From contig JBMNPM010000009.1 in NCBI GenBank assembly GCA_050943595.1, positions 16,847 through 80,846 on the forward strand: a stretch of DNA of 64,000 nt, given 5' to 3'. Source of the stretch: JAXGXJ01 sp050943595. GTDB lineage: Bacteria; Actinomycetota; Thermoleophilia; RBG-16-64-13. The notes beneath the pieces were generated by a model. It was not told the DNA's origin and ran no database searches. It saw nothing but the letters and a program-made list of their open reading frames with translations. A program made the translations under genes and the position numbers. Below are positions 32,520-41,453 of the stretch, one piece after another (within the stretch, counting starts at the first letter, position 1; every line of letters begins with the position of its first letter).

Positions 32520-34683
32520 CAGAATTGAGATATGCGTCGGTGGGGTCTTTGTTCAAGCGGCTTGAGATGCGGTTGCCTCCGCTTCTCTTTGCGCGATAGA
32601 GATGGGCGTCGGCTGCTGCTAAGAGCTCGGTCGGACTACTGCCCTCGAGCGGGTATTCGGCGATGCCGTAGCTCATGATGATGGGGATGACCGGTCCCGT
32701 TGGGGTGGGAGAGAATCCTGTCTGCCTGAGTTCGGCGCGCACACGCTCGATCGCATTGATGGCCTCCTCAGCTGAGGTGCCCGGCAGGATGGTAAGAAAC
32801 TCATCCCCGCCCTGGCGGGCGATTACGTCAATGCGCCTCAGGGTCCGGCCTAGGGTGCGGGCCACCGTGTATAGGATCTCATCCCCGGCCCCGTGTCCAT
32901 ATGTGTCGTTTATGAGCTTGAATTTGTCGATGTCCATCACGACCGCGGTAAGTGGCATCTGTGTCGCATCGGCCCGCGCGAGCTCCTGTTTGAGCATCGT
33001 AGTGGCCCCGCGATGGTTGAGGAGTTTGGTCACTGAGTCCCGGATGGCGAGATAGGCGGCGCTGTCATATTGGAGCGCGTTCCGAAGAGCAATACCTATC
33101 TGAGAAGCAAGGGCCAAGACTAACTTCTCGCGCTCCTGTACCTGTTCGTAGACTTCCGCACGCGATCCGAGGCAGAGAAAGCCTAGGCCCTCTGTGCAAA
33201 CGATCGTTGGAGCGATGACTACGGTCTTGAAGTGCCCGGTCAAGTCAGGTGCAAGGTAGCGAAGTGCAAGCTGGTCGAAGCTTATGTGCTCAAGGGAGTC
33301 GAAGTCGGGGGCATCAAGCGTTTCGCGCACGCAGCGCAGGAGCTCCATCCTATCGGTCCGCGACAGTTGCGGACTACCCTGAAAGCGAGGACGATCTTTC
33401 TCTCTCCGCCACAGGATGGCGCTGGCGTCGAAGTCGAGCATCTCTTTGGCTAGGATAATGCCCGTCCGTACGACCTCTTGGCTGGTAAGGCATTCACTTA
33501 AACGGATGGCGGCCTGGTTCAGGAGAGAGAGCTGCTCTTTCTGGGTCTCAAGCGCCTTGGAGTGGTCGCTGATCGTGGATTGTAGCTGGAGGTTATCGCG
33601 CATGACGACGACTTGGCGGGTGGTGGCCAAGATCAGGATAAAAAGCGAACCTATTATGATCGTCAGCGTGGCTTCTTGGCTACCGCCTTTGAGTATAACG
33701 AACTGCACAAACAGAAGCACGCCTACTATTGGTACGACGCTGTATGGGAGATGGAGGCTGAGGGTACGGATCAAGCCCGTGGGTAGCTGTGAGCGGATGC
33801 TCCGCAGCTTGATCGTCCGACTGTGATGATTATCGAGATAGCAGATGGCCGCCACTGCTATGGTGAGATGGCCGGCCAGCCATATGAGGTTGATCCACGT
33901 GTGGGTCGGTTCTGTCATGTTCGCTGCCATCAGCAGACAGCCTACATCGGCGATTGTGCACAGAAGGAAGGACAATCCCACATACATAATGCTGCGCGGA
34001 GGAGGGGATCTGAAGGAGTTGAGTGCGAGTGGGGCCACAGCCGCGAGCAGCATCGCCTCGCCCAGTAGATACAGGGTCTGGGCGTATATATCGATGGAAT
34101 CTCTTGCCACGATCGCCTCGTTACCGAAGGCGAGTTGCCATGTGAACAGTGTGACTATCAGGCCGAAGGCCATAGAATCGAGGATGGTCGTTATCCGAAC
34201 GATACGGGGGGCTCGGCTACGGGCCACCAACAAGAACACAGCTGCGAGTGACAAGAGATAGACAGGAGCCCACATGAAATCCACCACCGAGGGATGTTGT
34301 ATGGTGACCCCTGTGGCGATCCCGTAGCACACCTCCCAGACTTGGGCAAGCAGGGCTAATCCCTGGGCTACGGCCAATAAGAACCAGAAGCTCCGCAACT
34401 GCCGCCTGACACTGACCCGATAGGCAAGAATCGAGAAGATCAAGGCGATTCCGTGGACTACGATCTGTACTAGGCTCAAGACGAGTGTTCGCGGATGGCT
34501 CGCTGGTACACTGAGATGGCCGATCAGGGCAACCAAGAAGATGGCTCCCGGTACCAGCAAGTAGACTCGTTTATAAGGGGATGACTTCTTGCCTATGATC
34601 TCAGAGTCTCTTTTATCGCCAGTCCTGGACAATTGCCTCCCCCCGGATAACTGCCTCCATGCACGGGTCCGTCCGCATATCAA
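32506..34683 (-). CDS. Membrane diguanylate cyclase (multi-TM, GAF-like, GGDEF)
   Basis: 725 residues. About nine hydrophobic helices lie between 38 and 360 (e.g. VYLLVPGAIFLVALIGHL, LVQIVVHGIALIFSILAYRV), a membrane sensor of MASE type in general form. A coiled segment (LQSTISDHSKALETQKEQLS) leads to a GAF-like region at about 395-545, then GGDEF at about 560-710. The catalytic motif is intact (RQGGDEFLTILPG), and the inhibitory I-site RxxD (RRID) stands five residues before it, so product feedback by cyclic-di-GMP is expected. No EAL domain. The exact start is uncertain because ~35 polar residues precede the first helix. Confidence 0.9.
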   Translation of the reverse strand: MICGRTRAWRQLSGGRQLSRTGDKRDSEIIGKKSSPYKRVYLLVPGAIFLVALIGHLSVPASHPRTLVLSLVQIVVHGIALIFSILAYRVSVRRQLRSFWFLLAVAQGLALLAQVWEVCYGIATGVTIQHPSVVDFMWAPVYLLSLAAVFLLVARSRAPRIVRITTILDSMAFGLIVTLFTWQLAFGNEAIVARDSIDIYAQTLYLLGEAMLLAAVAPLALNSFRSPPPRSIMYVGLSFLLCTIADVGCLLMAANMTEPTHTWINLIWLAGHLTIAVAAICYLDNHHSRTIKLRSIRSQLPTGLIRTLSLHLPYSVVPIVGVLLFVQFVILKGGSQEATLTIIIGSLFILILATTRQVVVMRDNLQLQSTISDHSKALETQKEQLSLLNQAAIRLSECLTSQEVVRTGIILAKEMLDFDASAILWRREKDRPRFQGSPQLSRTDRMELLRCVRETLDAPDFDSLEHISFDQLALRYLAPDLTGHFKTVVIAPTIVCTEGLGFLCLGSRAEVYEQVQEREKLVLALASQIGIALRNALQYDSAAYLAIRDSVTKLLNHRGATTMLKQELARADATQMPLTAVVMDIDKFKLINDTYGHGAGDEILYTVARTLGRTLRRIDVIARQGGDEFLTILPGTSAEEAINAIERVRAELRQTGFSPTPTGPVIPIIMSYGIAEYPLEGSSPTELLAAADAHLYRAKRSGGNRISSRLNKDPTDAYLNSVNAN

Positions 34684-34889
34684 GACAGGCTCCGGCCATT
34701 AGTGGTAGCTAGCCGTGTGCGTTGACAGCTTATTTATCGGCGAGTACGGCGTTCGGCCTTAGCCGGGGTCACCTGCGCGGCCGAGGTGGTGCAGTTCAAC
34801 ACCCACCTGACGGAACCAGCTCGATTGAGCGGGGTTGTGGCAAAAGCCATAACTCCTCCCCGCTGTCTTCCAGGGGCTCGACGATAGAA
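34684..34889. other. Spacer upstream of GGDEF gene
   Basis: About 200 bases between the GGDEF gene start and the flx-hdr terminator. I see no open frame with coding character and no clear promoter boxes. Confidence 0.5.
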
Positions 34890-34913
34890 AAGGGGCGCCT
34901 TTCGGCGCCCCTT
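34890..34913 (-). terminator. Rho-independent terminator of the hdr-flx operon
   Basis: On the minus strand AAGGGGCGCC, loop GAAA, GGCGCCCCTT, followed by TTCT: a 10-bp GC-rich stem with a tetraloop and T-run, 41 bases after the flxA stop. Confidence 0.88.
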
Positions 34914-34954
34914 CAAGAGCGATACACGGAGTCCCACCCGGTCGGGCGCGGTTT

Positions 34955-35875
34955 CTACAGCTCGTTGGGCAACTCCGCCAGTTCGGTCAGCGAGAACACC
35001 GGTCCGTCCACGCATACATACTTGGGACCGATGTTGCAGCGTCCGCAGATACCTATGCCGCACTTCATCCGTTTCTCGAGCGTTGTGTAGGTCTGCTCGT
35101 CGGTAAAACCCAGCGTGCTGAAACTCATGAGGGCGAACTTAATCATGATGGGCGGGCCACAGGTGATGGCAATGGTGTTCTTGGGATCAGGCTTCATGCG
35201 CTCCAGCACATGTGGCACGAGTCCCACATCACACTGCCAGCCGTCACAATCACGGTCGATAGTGAGCACCAGGTCGACGTCATCGCGTGCCTGCCAGTCC
35301 TTGATGTCTTCCTGATACGTGAAGTTCTCGGGAGCCGTGGCGCCGTAAAGGATGGTGACCTTGGCGTAGTCTGAACGATGCTCGAGAATGTACTCAATGG
35401 TGGCCTTGAGGGCCGCTGAGCCGATGCCGCCCATGACGAAAAGGATGTTCTTGCCCTTCCACGCCTCCACCGGGAAGCCGCGGCCCATGGGGGCACGGAT
35501 ACCCACCTTGTCGCCTTCGGAGAGGTTGTGGAGCGCCTTGGTGACCTCGCCGGCACGCATGACCGAGAATTGGATGTATTCGTTCTGTTTTGAGGGCTTG
35601 GTGGTGATGGCAAAGGTCGACTCGCCGATACCAAATATGCCGAACTGGCCCACCTGGCCGGGATCAGAACTGAAATTCTTCATGACCTCCGGATCATCAA
35701 AACGCATGCGGAAGGTCTTGATGTTGGGCGTCTCCTCGATGATTTCTATCACCGTGGCGATCTCGGGACGATAGGAGTTGCCGGCCAGTGTGCCCGCACG
35801 TGCGGTGCTGGCGCCAACAACCACGTCGGTCGAGGTGAGGCGCGTCTTGTTTGTACTGGTGCCGTTGTCGGCCAT
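34955..35875 (-). CDS. flxA: FAD/NAD(P)-binding oxidoreductase subunit, FlxA-like
   Basis: 306 residues. A ferredoxin-reductase-type FAD domain (about 30-130, FRMRFDDPEVMKNF, MRAGEVTKALHNL) is followed by an NAD-binding domain (ILFVMGGIGSAALKATIEYI, AITCGPPIMIKFA) and a C-terminal Cys cluster (CGIGICGRCNIGPKYVC) typical of the [2Fe-2S] site of dihydroorotate dehydrogenase electron-transfer subunits. It is last in the hdrCBA-flxDCB operon. In the FlxABCD-HdrABC complex described from Desulfovibrio, FlxA takes electrons from NADH. Hydrogenase/sulfite-reductase gamma subunits are close relatives, but the gene set favours Flx. Confidence 0.85.
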   Translation of the reverse strand: MADNGTSTNKTRLTSTDVVVGASTARAGTLAGNSYRPEIATVIEIIEETPNIKTFRMRFDDPEVMKNFSSDPGQVGQFGIFGIGESTFAITTKPSKQNEYIQFSVMRAGEVTKALHNLSEGDKVGIRAPMGRGFPVEAWKGKNILFVMGGIGSAALKATIEYILEHRSDYAKVTILYGATAPENFTYQEDIKDWQARDDVDLVLTIDRDCDGWQCDVGLVPHVLERMKPDPKNTIAITCGPPIMIKFALMSFSTLGFTDEQTYTTLEKRMKCGIGICGRCNIGPKYVCVDGPVFSLTELAELPNEL

Positions 35876-37018
35876 CTACGCCTCCTTTTTTCCGGTCGCA
35901 GCGGGTGCGGCTGCGCTTGCTGCGACCGGCTCCTCGGACGGCGCGCCCATGACCCGCAGGACCTCACGGATGTCGACGCGGGTTGGGCAGTGCATGATGC
36001 AGCGTCCACAGCCGGAGCACAGTAGGCTGTCGTACTTCTCGGGGTAATACCAGAACTTGTGGCTGAAACGGTTGCGGAAGCGATTCGATTTGACCGCGCG
36101 GGGATTGTGTCCTGAGGTCTCCTCCGTATAGAGGGGATTGAAGCAGTTATCCCACGTGCGATAGCGCTCGCCGCGCGTCCCCACCAATCCGTCGCTGATA
36201 TTGAAACAGTAGCAACTGGGGCACACATAGGTGCAGGTGCCGCACGATATGCAGCGCATGGCCAAGTCGTGCCAACCTTGGTCCTCAATGTTGGCCCGCA
36301 GGTTCTCACGCACGCCTTCGAGGGCGAAGGGTACATCGACCTTAGCGACGGCTTGGGCCTTCACGTCGGCCGCAGCATCTGTCTGAGTTTTCTCGGCCTC
36401 GCGTAGACCGGCGAAATCCAGGGCTGCTTGGCCTTTCTCGGTCACAGCCTCGACAATCATGCCGCCTTCCACCTGGGTCAGAAGCGCATCCACGCCGTCG
36501 GACGCTGCAGGCGAACCTCCGACAGCTGTACAGAAACAGGTCGAACGGGGATCCCGGCAGGTGACGGCGAGCAGCGTGGTTGTCTCACGGCGGGCATTGT
36601 AGAGGGGGTCGAAATAGAAGCCTCCATAGCCACCGAAGACGTTGTCCATCTGCACGAACCCGCGGGCGTCACACGGTCGCAGCCCGAAGATGACCTGAGC
36701 CGGCGCCTCGTTGAGGGCCTCCACCTCGATCGTCTCCCGGGGGATGGTGGGCACGGCGTCCTCTGCACCCGCCTCCTCCGCTTTCTCCGGCTCCTCCGTG
36801 CGGTATTCGAACGTCAGGTAGGTCTCGGTCTGTGGGAACACCCACTCCTTGGGCGACTGCTTGGCCAGCAGGGCGTCGAGTTCAACCTCTTTGCCGGGAG
36901 CCCAGACCTCGTATTGCACTATACCGTCGGTCTTGACCGGCGCCACCACACGCCCCTTCTCGGCCAGGTGGGCCAGGAAGGCCGGTAGCTGATCGTTCGC
37001 TAAATACTTGATCGCCAT
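35876..37018 (-). CDS. flxB: 4Fe-4S dicluster subunit, FlxB-like
   Basis: 380 residues, directly followed by flxA with no gap. Two ferredoxin-type motifs lie in the C-terminal half, CISCGTCTYVCPSCYC near 265 and CSGCGRCIMHCPTRVDI near 340. The N-terminal ~250 residues resemble AsrA/HydB-type subunits (LRPCDARGFVQMD, TCRDPRSTCFCTAVGG). It would pass electrons between the FAD subunit and the other iron-sulfur proteins. Residues 200-230 and the Ala-rich C-terminus (PVAASAAAPAATGKKEA) are low-complexity. Assignment to FlxB rather than FlxC rests on size and order. Confidence 0.78.
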   Translation of the reverse strand: MAIKYLANDQLPAFLAHLAEKGRVVAPVKTDGIVQYEVWAPGKEVELDALLAKQSPKEWVFPQTETYLTFEYRTEEPEKAEEAGAEDAVPTIPRETIEVEALNEAPAQVIFGLRPCDARGFVQMDNVFGGYGGFYFDPLYNARRETTTLLAVTCRDPRSTCFCTAVGGSPAASDGVDALLTQVEGGMIVEAVTEKGQAALDFAGLREAEKTQTDAAADVKAQAVAKVDVPFALEGVRENLRANIEDQGWHDLAMRCISCGTCTYVCPSCYCFNISDGLVGTRGERYRTWDNCFNPLYTEETSGHNPRAVKSNRFRNRFSHKFWYYPEKYDSLLCSGCGRCIMHCPTRVDIREVLRVMGAPSEEPVAASAAAPAATGKKEA

Positions 37019-37029
37019 CGTCCCTCCTC

Positions 37030-37995
37030 TCAGTCGCCGAATTGGTCTTCGAGTTTGAAGTACTGGAACACCGGTTTCTCGTCGAGCTTGACGCCCGGCT
37101 CGAAAGCGAACATGTCGTAGATCTCCTTGTTCATCTTCCGGTGCAACAGCGAGAGCGGTATCTCCACCGGACAGGCACGGTCACAGGCGCCGCAGGACGG
37201 ACAGCGGCCGGCCACGTGGAACATGTGCACCATCTGGAACAGCAGGTTCTCCTTGGGGCCCACCTTCTGGGCTACTAACTCGGGCTCGCGGGAGCGGTTC
37301 ACACACTTGTCCCAGCAGAAACATACCGGGCAGACATGGATACAGGCGAAGCAACGCACACACGAAGAGTACATTCGTTCCAATAGCGCCTGTCTATCGT
37401 CGTTGGAGAGATTCTCGTAGTCGGCGATGTCGCTCCAATCGGGGGCGGCGTCGGCTGACTCCTGCTCAAGAGGACCGGCCGTGTCATCCGCATAGACCGG
37501 GTTGGGATAGCGGCAGGAGCGGCAGGAATCGAGCACCACGTCGTTCTGGGCGTAGTCCTTCGTCTCCCCTCCGCGCGTAGTGATGCTCACCTTACCTCTC
37601 TCGGGAAAGGAGATATCGACGATCTCGTCGGTGAACTCCTTCTCCAGCTTGCGCCGGTCGACGATGCCGTCGCAGGGCACACCGACCACGTAGAGCTTGT
37701 CTTTGTCGACCAACTCCTCCTGCAATAACGCCACCAGGGTCCGGCTGTCACAGCCCTTGACGCATACGCCGATCTTGGAGTCGGCCGGGTCGGGCATGCT
37801 CCGCTTGAGGAACGTGACCAGGTTGTGGTGGCAGAGGGGCGTCCATATCAGCTCATCAACGGCAGCCGGGTCTTTCACGAATGCTGGGACCACTTCGGAA
37901 GAGTTGTGGCCCTGTTTCCAACCGATGAAGTAGTCTACCCGCCCGTCGCCCAGGGCCGCCGTGGCGAACTCGCGGATGTGGTCTTGCCGGCTCAC
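37030..37995 (-). CDS. flxC: 4Fe-4S dicluster subunit, FlxC-like
   Basis: 321 residues from GTG 37995, which has GGGAGGG upstream and overlaps the flxD stop (GTGA). The N-terminal part has CVKGCDSRTLVALLQEE and CRSCRYPNPVYADDTAG, resembling F420-hydrogenase/dehydrogenase beta-like folds. The C-terminal part has CVRCFACIHVCPVCFCWDKC and CPSCGACDRACPVEIP for two [4Fe-4S] clusters. It lies between flxD and flxB and fits an internal electron-transfer subunit of the Flx module. The B/C naming is tentative. Confidence 0.77.
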   Translation of the reverse strand: MSRQDHIREFATAALGDGRVDYFIGWKQGHNSSEVVPAFVKDPAAVDELIWTPLCHHNLVTFLKRSMPDPADSKIGVCVKGCDSRTLVALLQEELVDKDKLYVVGVPCDGIVDRRKLEKEFTDEIVDISFPERGKVSITTRGGETKDYAQNDVVLDSCRSCRYPNPVYADDTAGPLEQESADAAPDWSDIADYENLSNDDRQALLERMYSSCVRCFACIHVCPVCFCWDKCVNRSREPELVAQKVGPKENLLFQMVHMFHVAGRCPSCGACDRACPVEIPLSLLHRKMNKEIYDMFAFEPGVKLDEKPVFQYFKLEDQFGD

Positions 37996-38486
37996 AGAGC
38001 CCTCCCTTCGCGAGGCCCGAGCTTCTCCACCTGGCCCACGAATTCGGTGACCACCTGCTGCCAGCGTGCCCCCTCGGAGGCCGAGACCCAGGTCCACCTG
38101 AATCGTTCCGGCGGGATGCCGAGGTAGTGGATCATGCGCTCCAGTAGCTCGAACTTGCGGCGCGCGTAGTAGTTGCCTTCGGAATAGTGGCAGTCACCGG
38201 GGTGACAACCGCTGATGAGCACCCCGTCGGCGCCCTTCTCGAAGGCCTTGAGGGCGAACAGCGGGTCGATACGACCCGTGCAGGGCACACGGAGCAATCG
38301 GATGTTCGCCGGCTGCTTGAAACGACCCACACCGGCTGTGTCGGCTCCAGCGTAGCTGCACCAGTTACAGACGATGCCGATGATCTTCACCGGACGCTGA
38401 CCTGCTGAGGCGGCGCCGGCCGGCATGCCGCCCGTCGCCGTGCTCGGGGCTGCTTTACTTGTGCTTGTTTCTTCGGCCATGTTCAC
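37992..38486 (-). CDS. flxD: MvhD/FlxD-type iron-sulfur subunit
   Basis: 164 residues. The MvhD family is recognised by five conserved Cys: C40 and C43 (CNWCSYAGAD), C69 (PCTGRID), C94 and C99 (SGCHPGDCHY), the ligands of a [2Fe-2S] cluster. MvhD-type proteins pass electrons directly into HdrA. No MvhA/MvhG hydrogenase subunits occur here; the FAD/NAD subunits downstream take their place. The Ala/Ser-rich first ~30 residues are variable. Spacing to hdrA is seven bases. Confidence 0.9.
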   Translation of the reverse strand: MNMAEETSTSKAAPSTATGGMPAGAASAGQRPVKIIGIVCNWCSYAGADTAGVGRFKQPANIRLLRVPCTGRIDPLFALKAFEKGADGVLISGCHPGDCHYSEGNYYARRKFELLERMIHYLGIPPERFRWTWVSASEGARWQQVVTEFVGQVEKLGPREGRAL

Positions 38487-38493
38487 CGCCTTT

Positions 38494-40458
38494 CTAAGCG
38501 AGGAGGACTTCCTCGATCTGGTCGAGGAGAGCGTCGGTTGAGAATCCCTTGAGGGAGATGGTGTTCACCGGACAGGTGGCAACACATACGCCACAGCCCT
38601 GGCACACGGTCTCGATGACGTGGCTCTTTAAGTCACCCGGCCGCACTTCCTGCTTCTCAGGCGCGTTGAACGGGCAGACATCGATGCACTTCCAGCAGGA
38701 CACGCAGTTCTTCTGCTCCACGATGGCGATCATGGGGCTGGTCTTGAGTTTGTCCTTGGCCAACAGACCGATGACCTTGGAAGCGGTACCCGAAGCTTGG
38801 GCTACCGTGGACGGGATGTCCTTGGGCGCTTGGCAGGCTCCTGCCAGGAAGACTCCAGCGGTGTTGGTCTCCACGGGGCGCAGCTTGGGATGGCCTTCCT
38901 TGAGGAAACCGAACTCATCGTACGAGATGTTTAGCTTCTGAGCCAGATCCTGAGCTCCGTCGGTGGCGGTGATACCGCTGGCCAAGACGACCAGATCGGC
39001 GGCTATCTCCACCTGTTCACCGAGCAGCGTGTCGGTGCCGCGCACCATGACTTTACCGCCCTCTTCGTACAGCTTGGAGACCCGCCCGCGCACGTACTTG
39101 ACTCCGTATTCGGTCTGCACGCGCTTGATGAACTCCTCATATCCCTTGCCGGCAGCTCGGATGTCGATGTAGAAGACATAGACTTCGGTGTCCATGCCCA
39201 CATGATCCTTAGTGAGCAGTGCCTGTTTGGCTGTGTACATGCAGCAGACGCTGGAGCAATAGGGGCGGTTGACCGACTCGTCGCGTGACCCCACACACTG
39301 GATGAAGACCACTGTCTTGGGCTCTTCGTCGTTGGAGAGGCGCTTCACGTGGCCGCCGTACGGGCCGGAGGCGTTCAGCATGCGCTCGTACTGGATGCCG
39401 GATATGACGTCCTTGATGTGGCCGGAGCCGTACTCGTGGTAATGCTGCTCCCAGGGGAAGGTCTCAAGGCCTGTGGCTACGATGATGGCACCGAAATGCT
39501 TTTGGACGATCTCATCCTTCTGATCGTAGTCGATGGCGTCGGCCGGGCAGACCCGTTGGCAGACACCGCATCTGCCCTTCTGGAACTGACGGCAATAATC
39601 GACCTGGATGGCGGCCCGTTTGGGTACGGCCTGCGGGAAGGGTATATAGATGGCCTTGGTCGGCTCCAATCCCGCGTTGAAGGAGTCCGGCGCCTTGGCG
39701 GGACACTTCTGCACACAGATCTCACAGCCGATACATTTGACCCAGTCGACCATGGCAGCCTTCTTACGGATATCGACCGTGAAGTTGCCTACGTATCCCG
39801 AGACCTTATCCACTTCGCAGTAGGCCATGAGTTCGATGTTCTCGTGCTGGGAGCAGTCGACCATTCGCGGTGTGAGGATGCAGGCCGAACAGTCGATGGT
39901 GGGGAAGGTCTTGTCCAGCTTGGCCATGACCCCGCCGATAGTGGTCTCCTTCTCCACGATGGTGACCTTGAGCCCGGCGTCGGCGAGGTCGAGTGCGGCC
40001 TGGATGCCGGCTACACCTCCGCCGATGACGAGGACGTCCTTGTTGACCTCAACTTCGTTGGGCCAGAGGGGCTCCAGCTGTCGGGCCTTGGCTACGGCCA
40101 TGCGCACGATATCCCAGGCCTTGTCGGTGGCCACCGGTATGTCGGTGTGGATCCAGGAACAGTGTTCGCGGATGTTGGCCATTTCGAACAGATAGGGGTT
40201 GAGACCACCTTTGTCCACGCAGCGCCGGAAGGTCACCTCGTGCATGTGCGGGGAACAGGCGGCTACAACCACCCGATCGAGTTTCTTGTCCTTGATGGCC
40301 TGCTGGATGGCGGCCTGTCCCGGCTCAGAGCACGTATAGATGACGTTCTCGGCGTGAACCACATCTTTGAGACCGAGGGCCCGGCGGGCTACGTCCTCTA
40401 CATCGACCGTAGCCGCGATATTGCTGCCGCAATGACAGACGAAGACACCTATCCTCAT
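38494..40458 (-). CDS. hdrA: Heterodisulfide reductase subunit A (flavin-bifurcating)
   Basis: 654 residues, the classical HdrA length. The N-terminus has VFVCHCGSNI. The FAD site is GGGVAGIQAALDLADAG followed by VEKETTIGGVMAKLDKTFPT. Inserted ferredoxin motifs are CIGCEICVQKCPAKAP and CGVCQRVCPADAI, and at the C-terminus CVSCWKCIDVCPFNAP and CQGCGVCVATCPVNTI. In HdrABC complexes the HdrA flavin splits electron pairs between the low-potential ferredoxin branch and the disulfide branch in HdrB. Its stop is seven bases before flxD and its start overlaps the hdrB stop by four bases. Confidence 0.95.
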   Translation of the reverse strand: MRIGVFVCHCGSNIAATVDVEDVARRALGLKDVVHAENVIYTCSEPGQAAIQQAIKDKKLDRVVVAACSPHMHEVTFRRCVDKGGLNPYLFEMANIREHCSWIHTDIPVATDKAWDIVRMAVAKARQLEPLWPNEVEVNKDVLVIGGGVAGIQAALDLADAGLKVTIVEKETTIGGVMAKLDKTFPTIDCSACILTPRMVDCSQHENIELMAYCEVDKVSGYVGNFTVDIRKKAAMVDWVKCIGCEICVQKCPAKAPDSFNAGLEPTKAIYIPFPQAVPKRAAIQVDYCRQFQKGRCGVCQRVCPADAIDYDQKDEIVQKHFGAIIVATGLETFPWEQHYHEYGSGHIKDVISGIQYERMLNASGPYGGHVKRLSNDEEPKTVVFIQCVGSRDESVNRPYCSSVCCMYTAKQALLTKDHVGMDTEVYVFYIDIRAAGKGYEEFIKRVQTEYGVKYVRGRVSKLYEEGGKVMVRGTDTLLGEQVEIAADLVVLASGITATDGAQDLAQKLNISYDEFGFLKEGHPKLRPVETNTAGVFLAGACQAPKDIPSTVAQASGTASKVIGLLAKDKLKTSPMIAIVEQKNCVSCWKCIDVCPFNAPEKQEVRPGDLKSHVIETVCQGCGVCVATCPVNTISLKGFSTDALLDQIEEVLLA

Positions 40459-41453
40459 GATTTCGCCTCCGTGTCCGCCGTCTCAGTTGCCGCCTTGGCC
40501 GTCTCAGCGGCTTTGGCCTTGCGGGCCGCCGCCCTGGCCGCTTTTTCTGCCGCCTTGCGCTCTTCTTCCGCTCGGACGGCGGCCGCCTTGGAGATGGCCT
40601 GATCGATCAGAGGCTTCGGATCGACTACATTTTTCTCCAGCATCATGTCGACGGCGCTCAATCCCAGCGCCAACCCTATGACCTGCGGCAGGTACAGGAT
40701 GGGTACCTTGTAGTCGGTCCCCAAGTACTTGTTGATCTGGGCCTGCTTGAGATCGAGGTTGACATGGCAGAGGGGGCAGCAGACGACGATAGCGTCTGCT
40801 CCGGCGGCCAATGCTTGCTGGATCACCTTGCCGCTCAACTGCCGCTGCATCTCCATCTTGGGCATGCCTACGCTCGCGCCGCAACATTCGGTCTTGTAGT
40901 TCCACCACTTGACGTCGACGCCGGCGGCCTGCAGCAACAGATCCATCATCATGGGTTGCTCGGGGTTCTCTTCGCCGGTCATTTCGGTCGGTCGGCCCAA
41001 CAAGCAGCCGTAGTAGGGGGCAACCGCCAACTGGGAGAGGTCGACCTTGACGAGCGAGGCGATCTTCTCTTCACCCACGAACTTCATAAGGTATTCGGGC
41101 AACGAGTATACGGTTACCCGCCCCGTATAGGGGCGGTCGAGAATCTGGTTGACCTCGGCGCGGAACTCGTCGTTCTTGTGTATCTCCACCTCAGCGGTCT
41201 TCTCGCGCTGGAAGCACGAGGGGCAGGGTGCCAGCATCTCGTTCCCTACCAGGGCCGCTTGGCGTAGGTTGCGCGCGGCCAGGGATTGAGCCAGCAGGTG
41301 ATCCATCATGTGTGCGGGGGTTGAACCGCAGCAGGTCCAGTCCGGCACTTCCTTCAGTTCTACCTGCAAGGCAGCCAACATTCTGCGCGTGGCTTGATCG
41401 AACTCGGCTGAGGAATGGACGAGGGAGCAACCTGGATAGTAAGCCAGGGTCAT
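40455..41453 (-). CDS. hdrB: Heterodisulfide reductase subunit B
   Basis: 332 residues. Both CCG domains are complete: PGCSL with TCCGSTPAHMM and PCPSC, then YYGCLLGRP with ECCGASVGM and CCPLCH. These bind the two non-cubane [4Fe-4S] clusters where the disulfide substrate is reduced. The last ~40 residues form an Ala/Lys/Glu-rich charged tail not seen in typical HdrB. It overlaps hdrC and hdrA by four bases each, so stoichiometric expression is expected. In bacteria without CoM/CoB the disulfide partner is thought to be DsrC-like or another thiol protein; none is in this window. Confidence 0.94.
   Translation of the reverse strand: MTLAYYPGCSLVHSSAEFDQATRRMLAALQVELKEVPDWTCCGSTPAHMMDHLLAQSLAARNLRQAALVGNEMLAPCPSCFQREKTAEVEIHKNDEFRAEVNQILDRPYTGRVTVYSLPEYLMKFVGEEKIASLVKVDLSQLAVAPYYGCLLGRPTEMTGEENPEQPMMMDLLLQAAGVDVKWWNYKTECCGASVGMPKMEMQRQLSGKVIQQALAAGADAIVVCCPLCHVNLDLKQAQINKYLGTDYKVPILYLPQVIGLALGLSAVDMMLEKNVVDPKPLIDQAISKAAAVRAEEERKAAEKAARAAARKAKAAETAKAATETADTEAKS

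Noticed and set aside
34955..38486. Reading the flx genes as a sulfhydrogenase or anaerobic sulfite reductase
   Set aside because: No hydrogenase large/small subunit or siroheme sulfite-reductase subunit is present, and the MvhD-type protein with hdrABC in one operon fits the Flx-Hdr set.
39349..40602. Long open frame on the plus strand opposite hdrA
   Set aside because: It is exactly antisense to the well-conserved hdrA/hdrB coding sequence, has no family motif and no credible ribosome-binding site; it results from GC-rich codon use.
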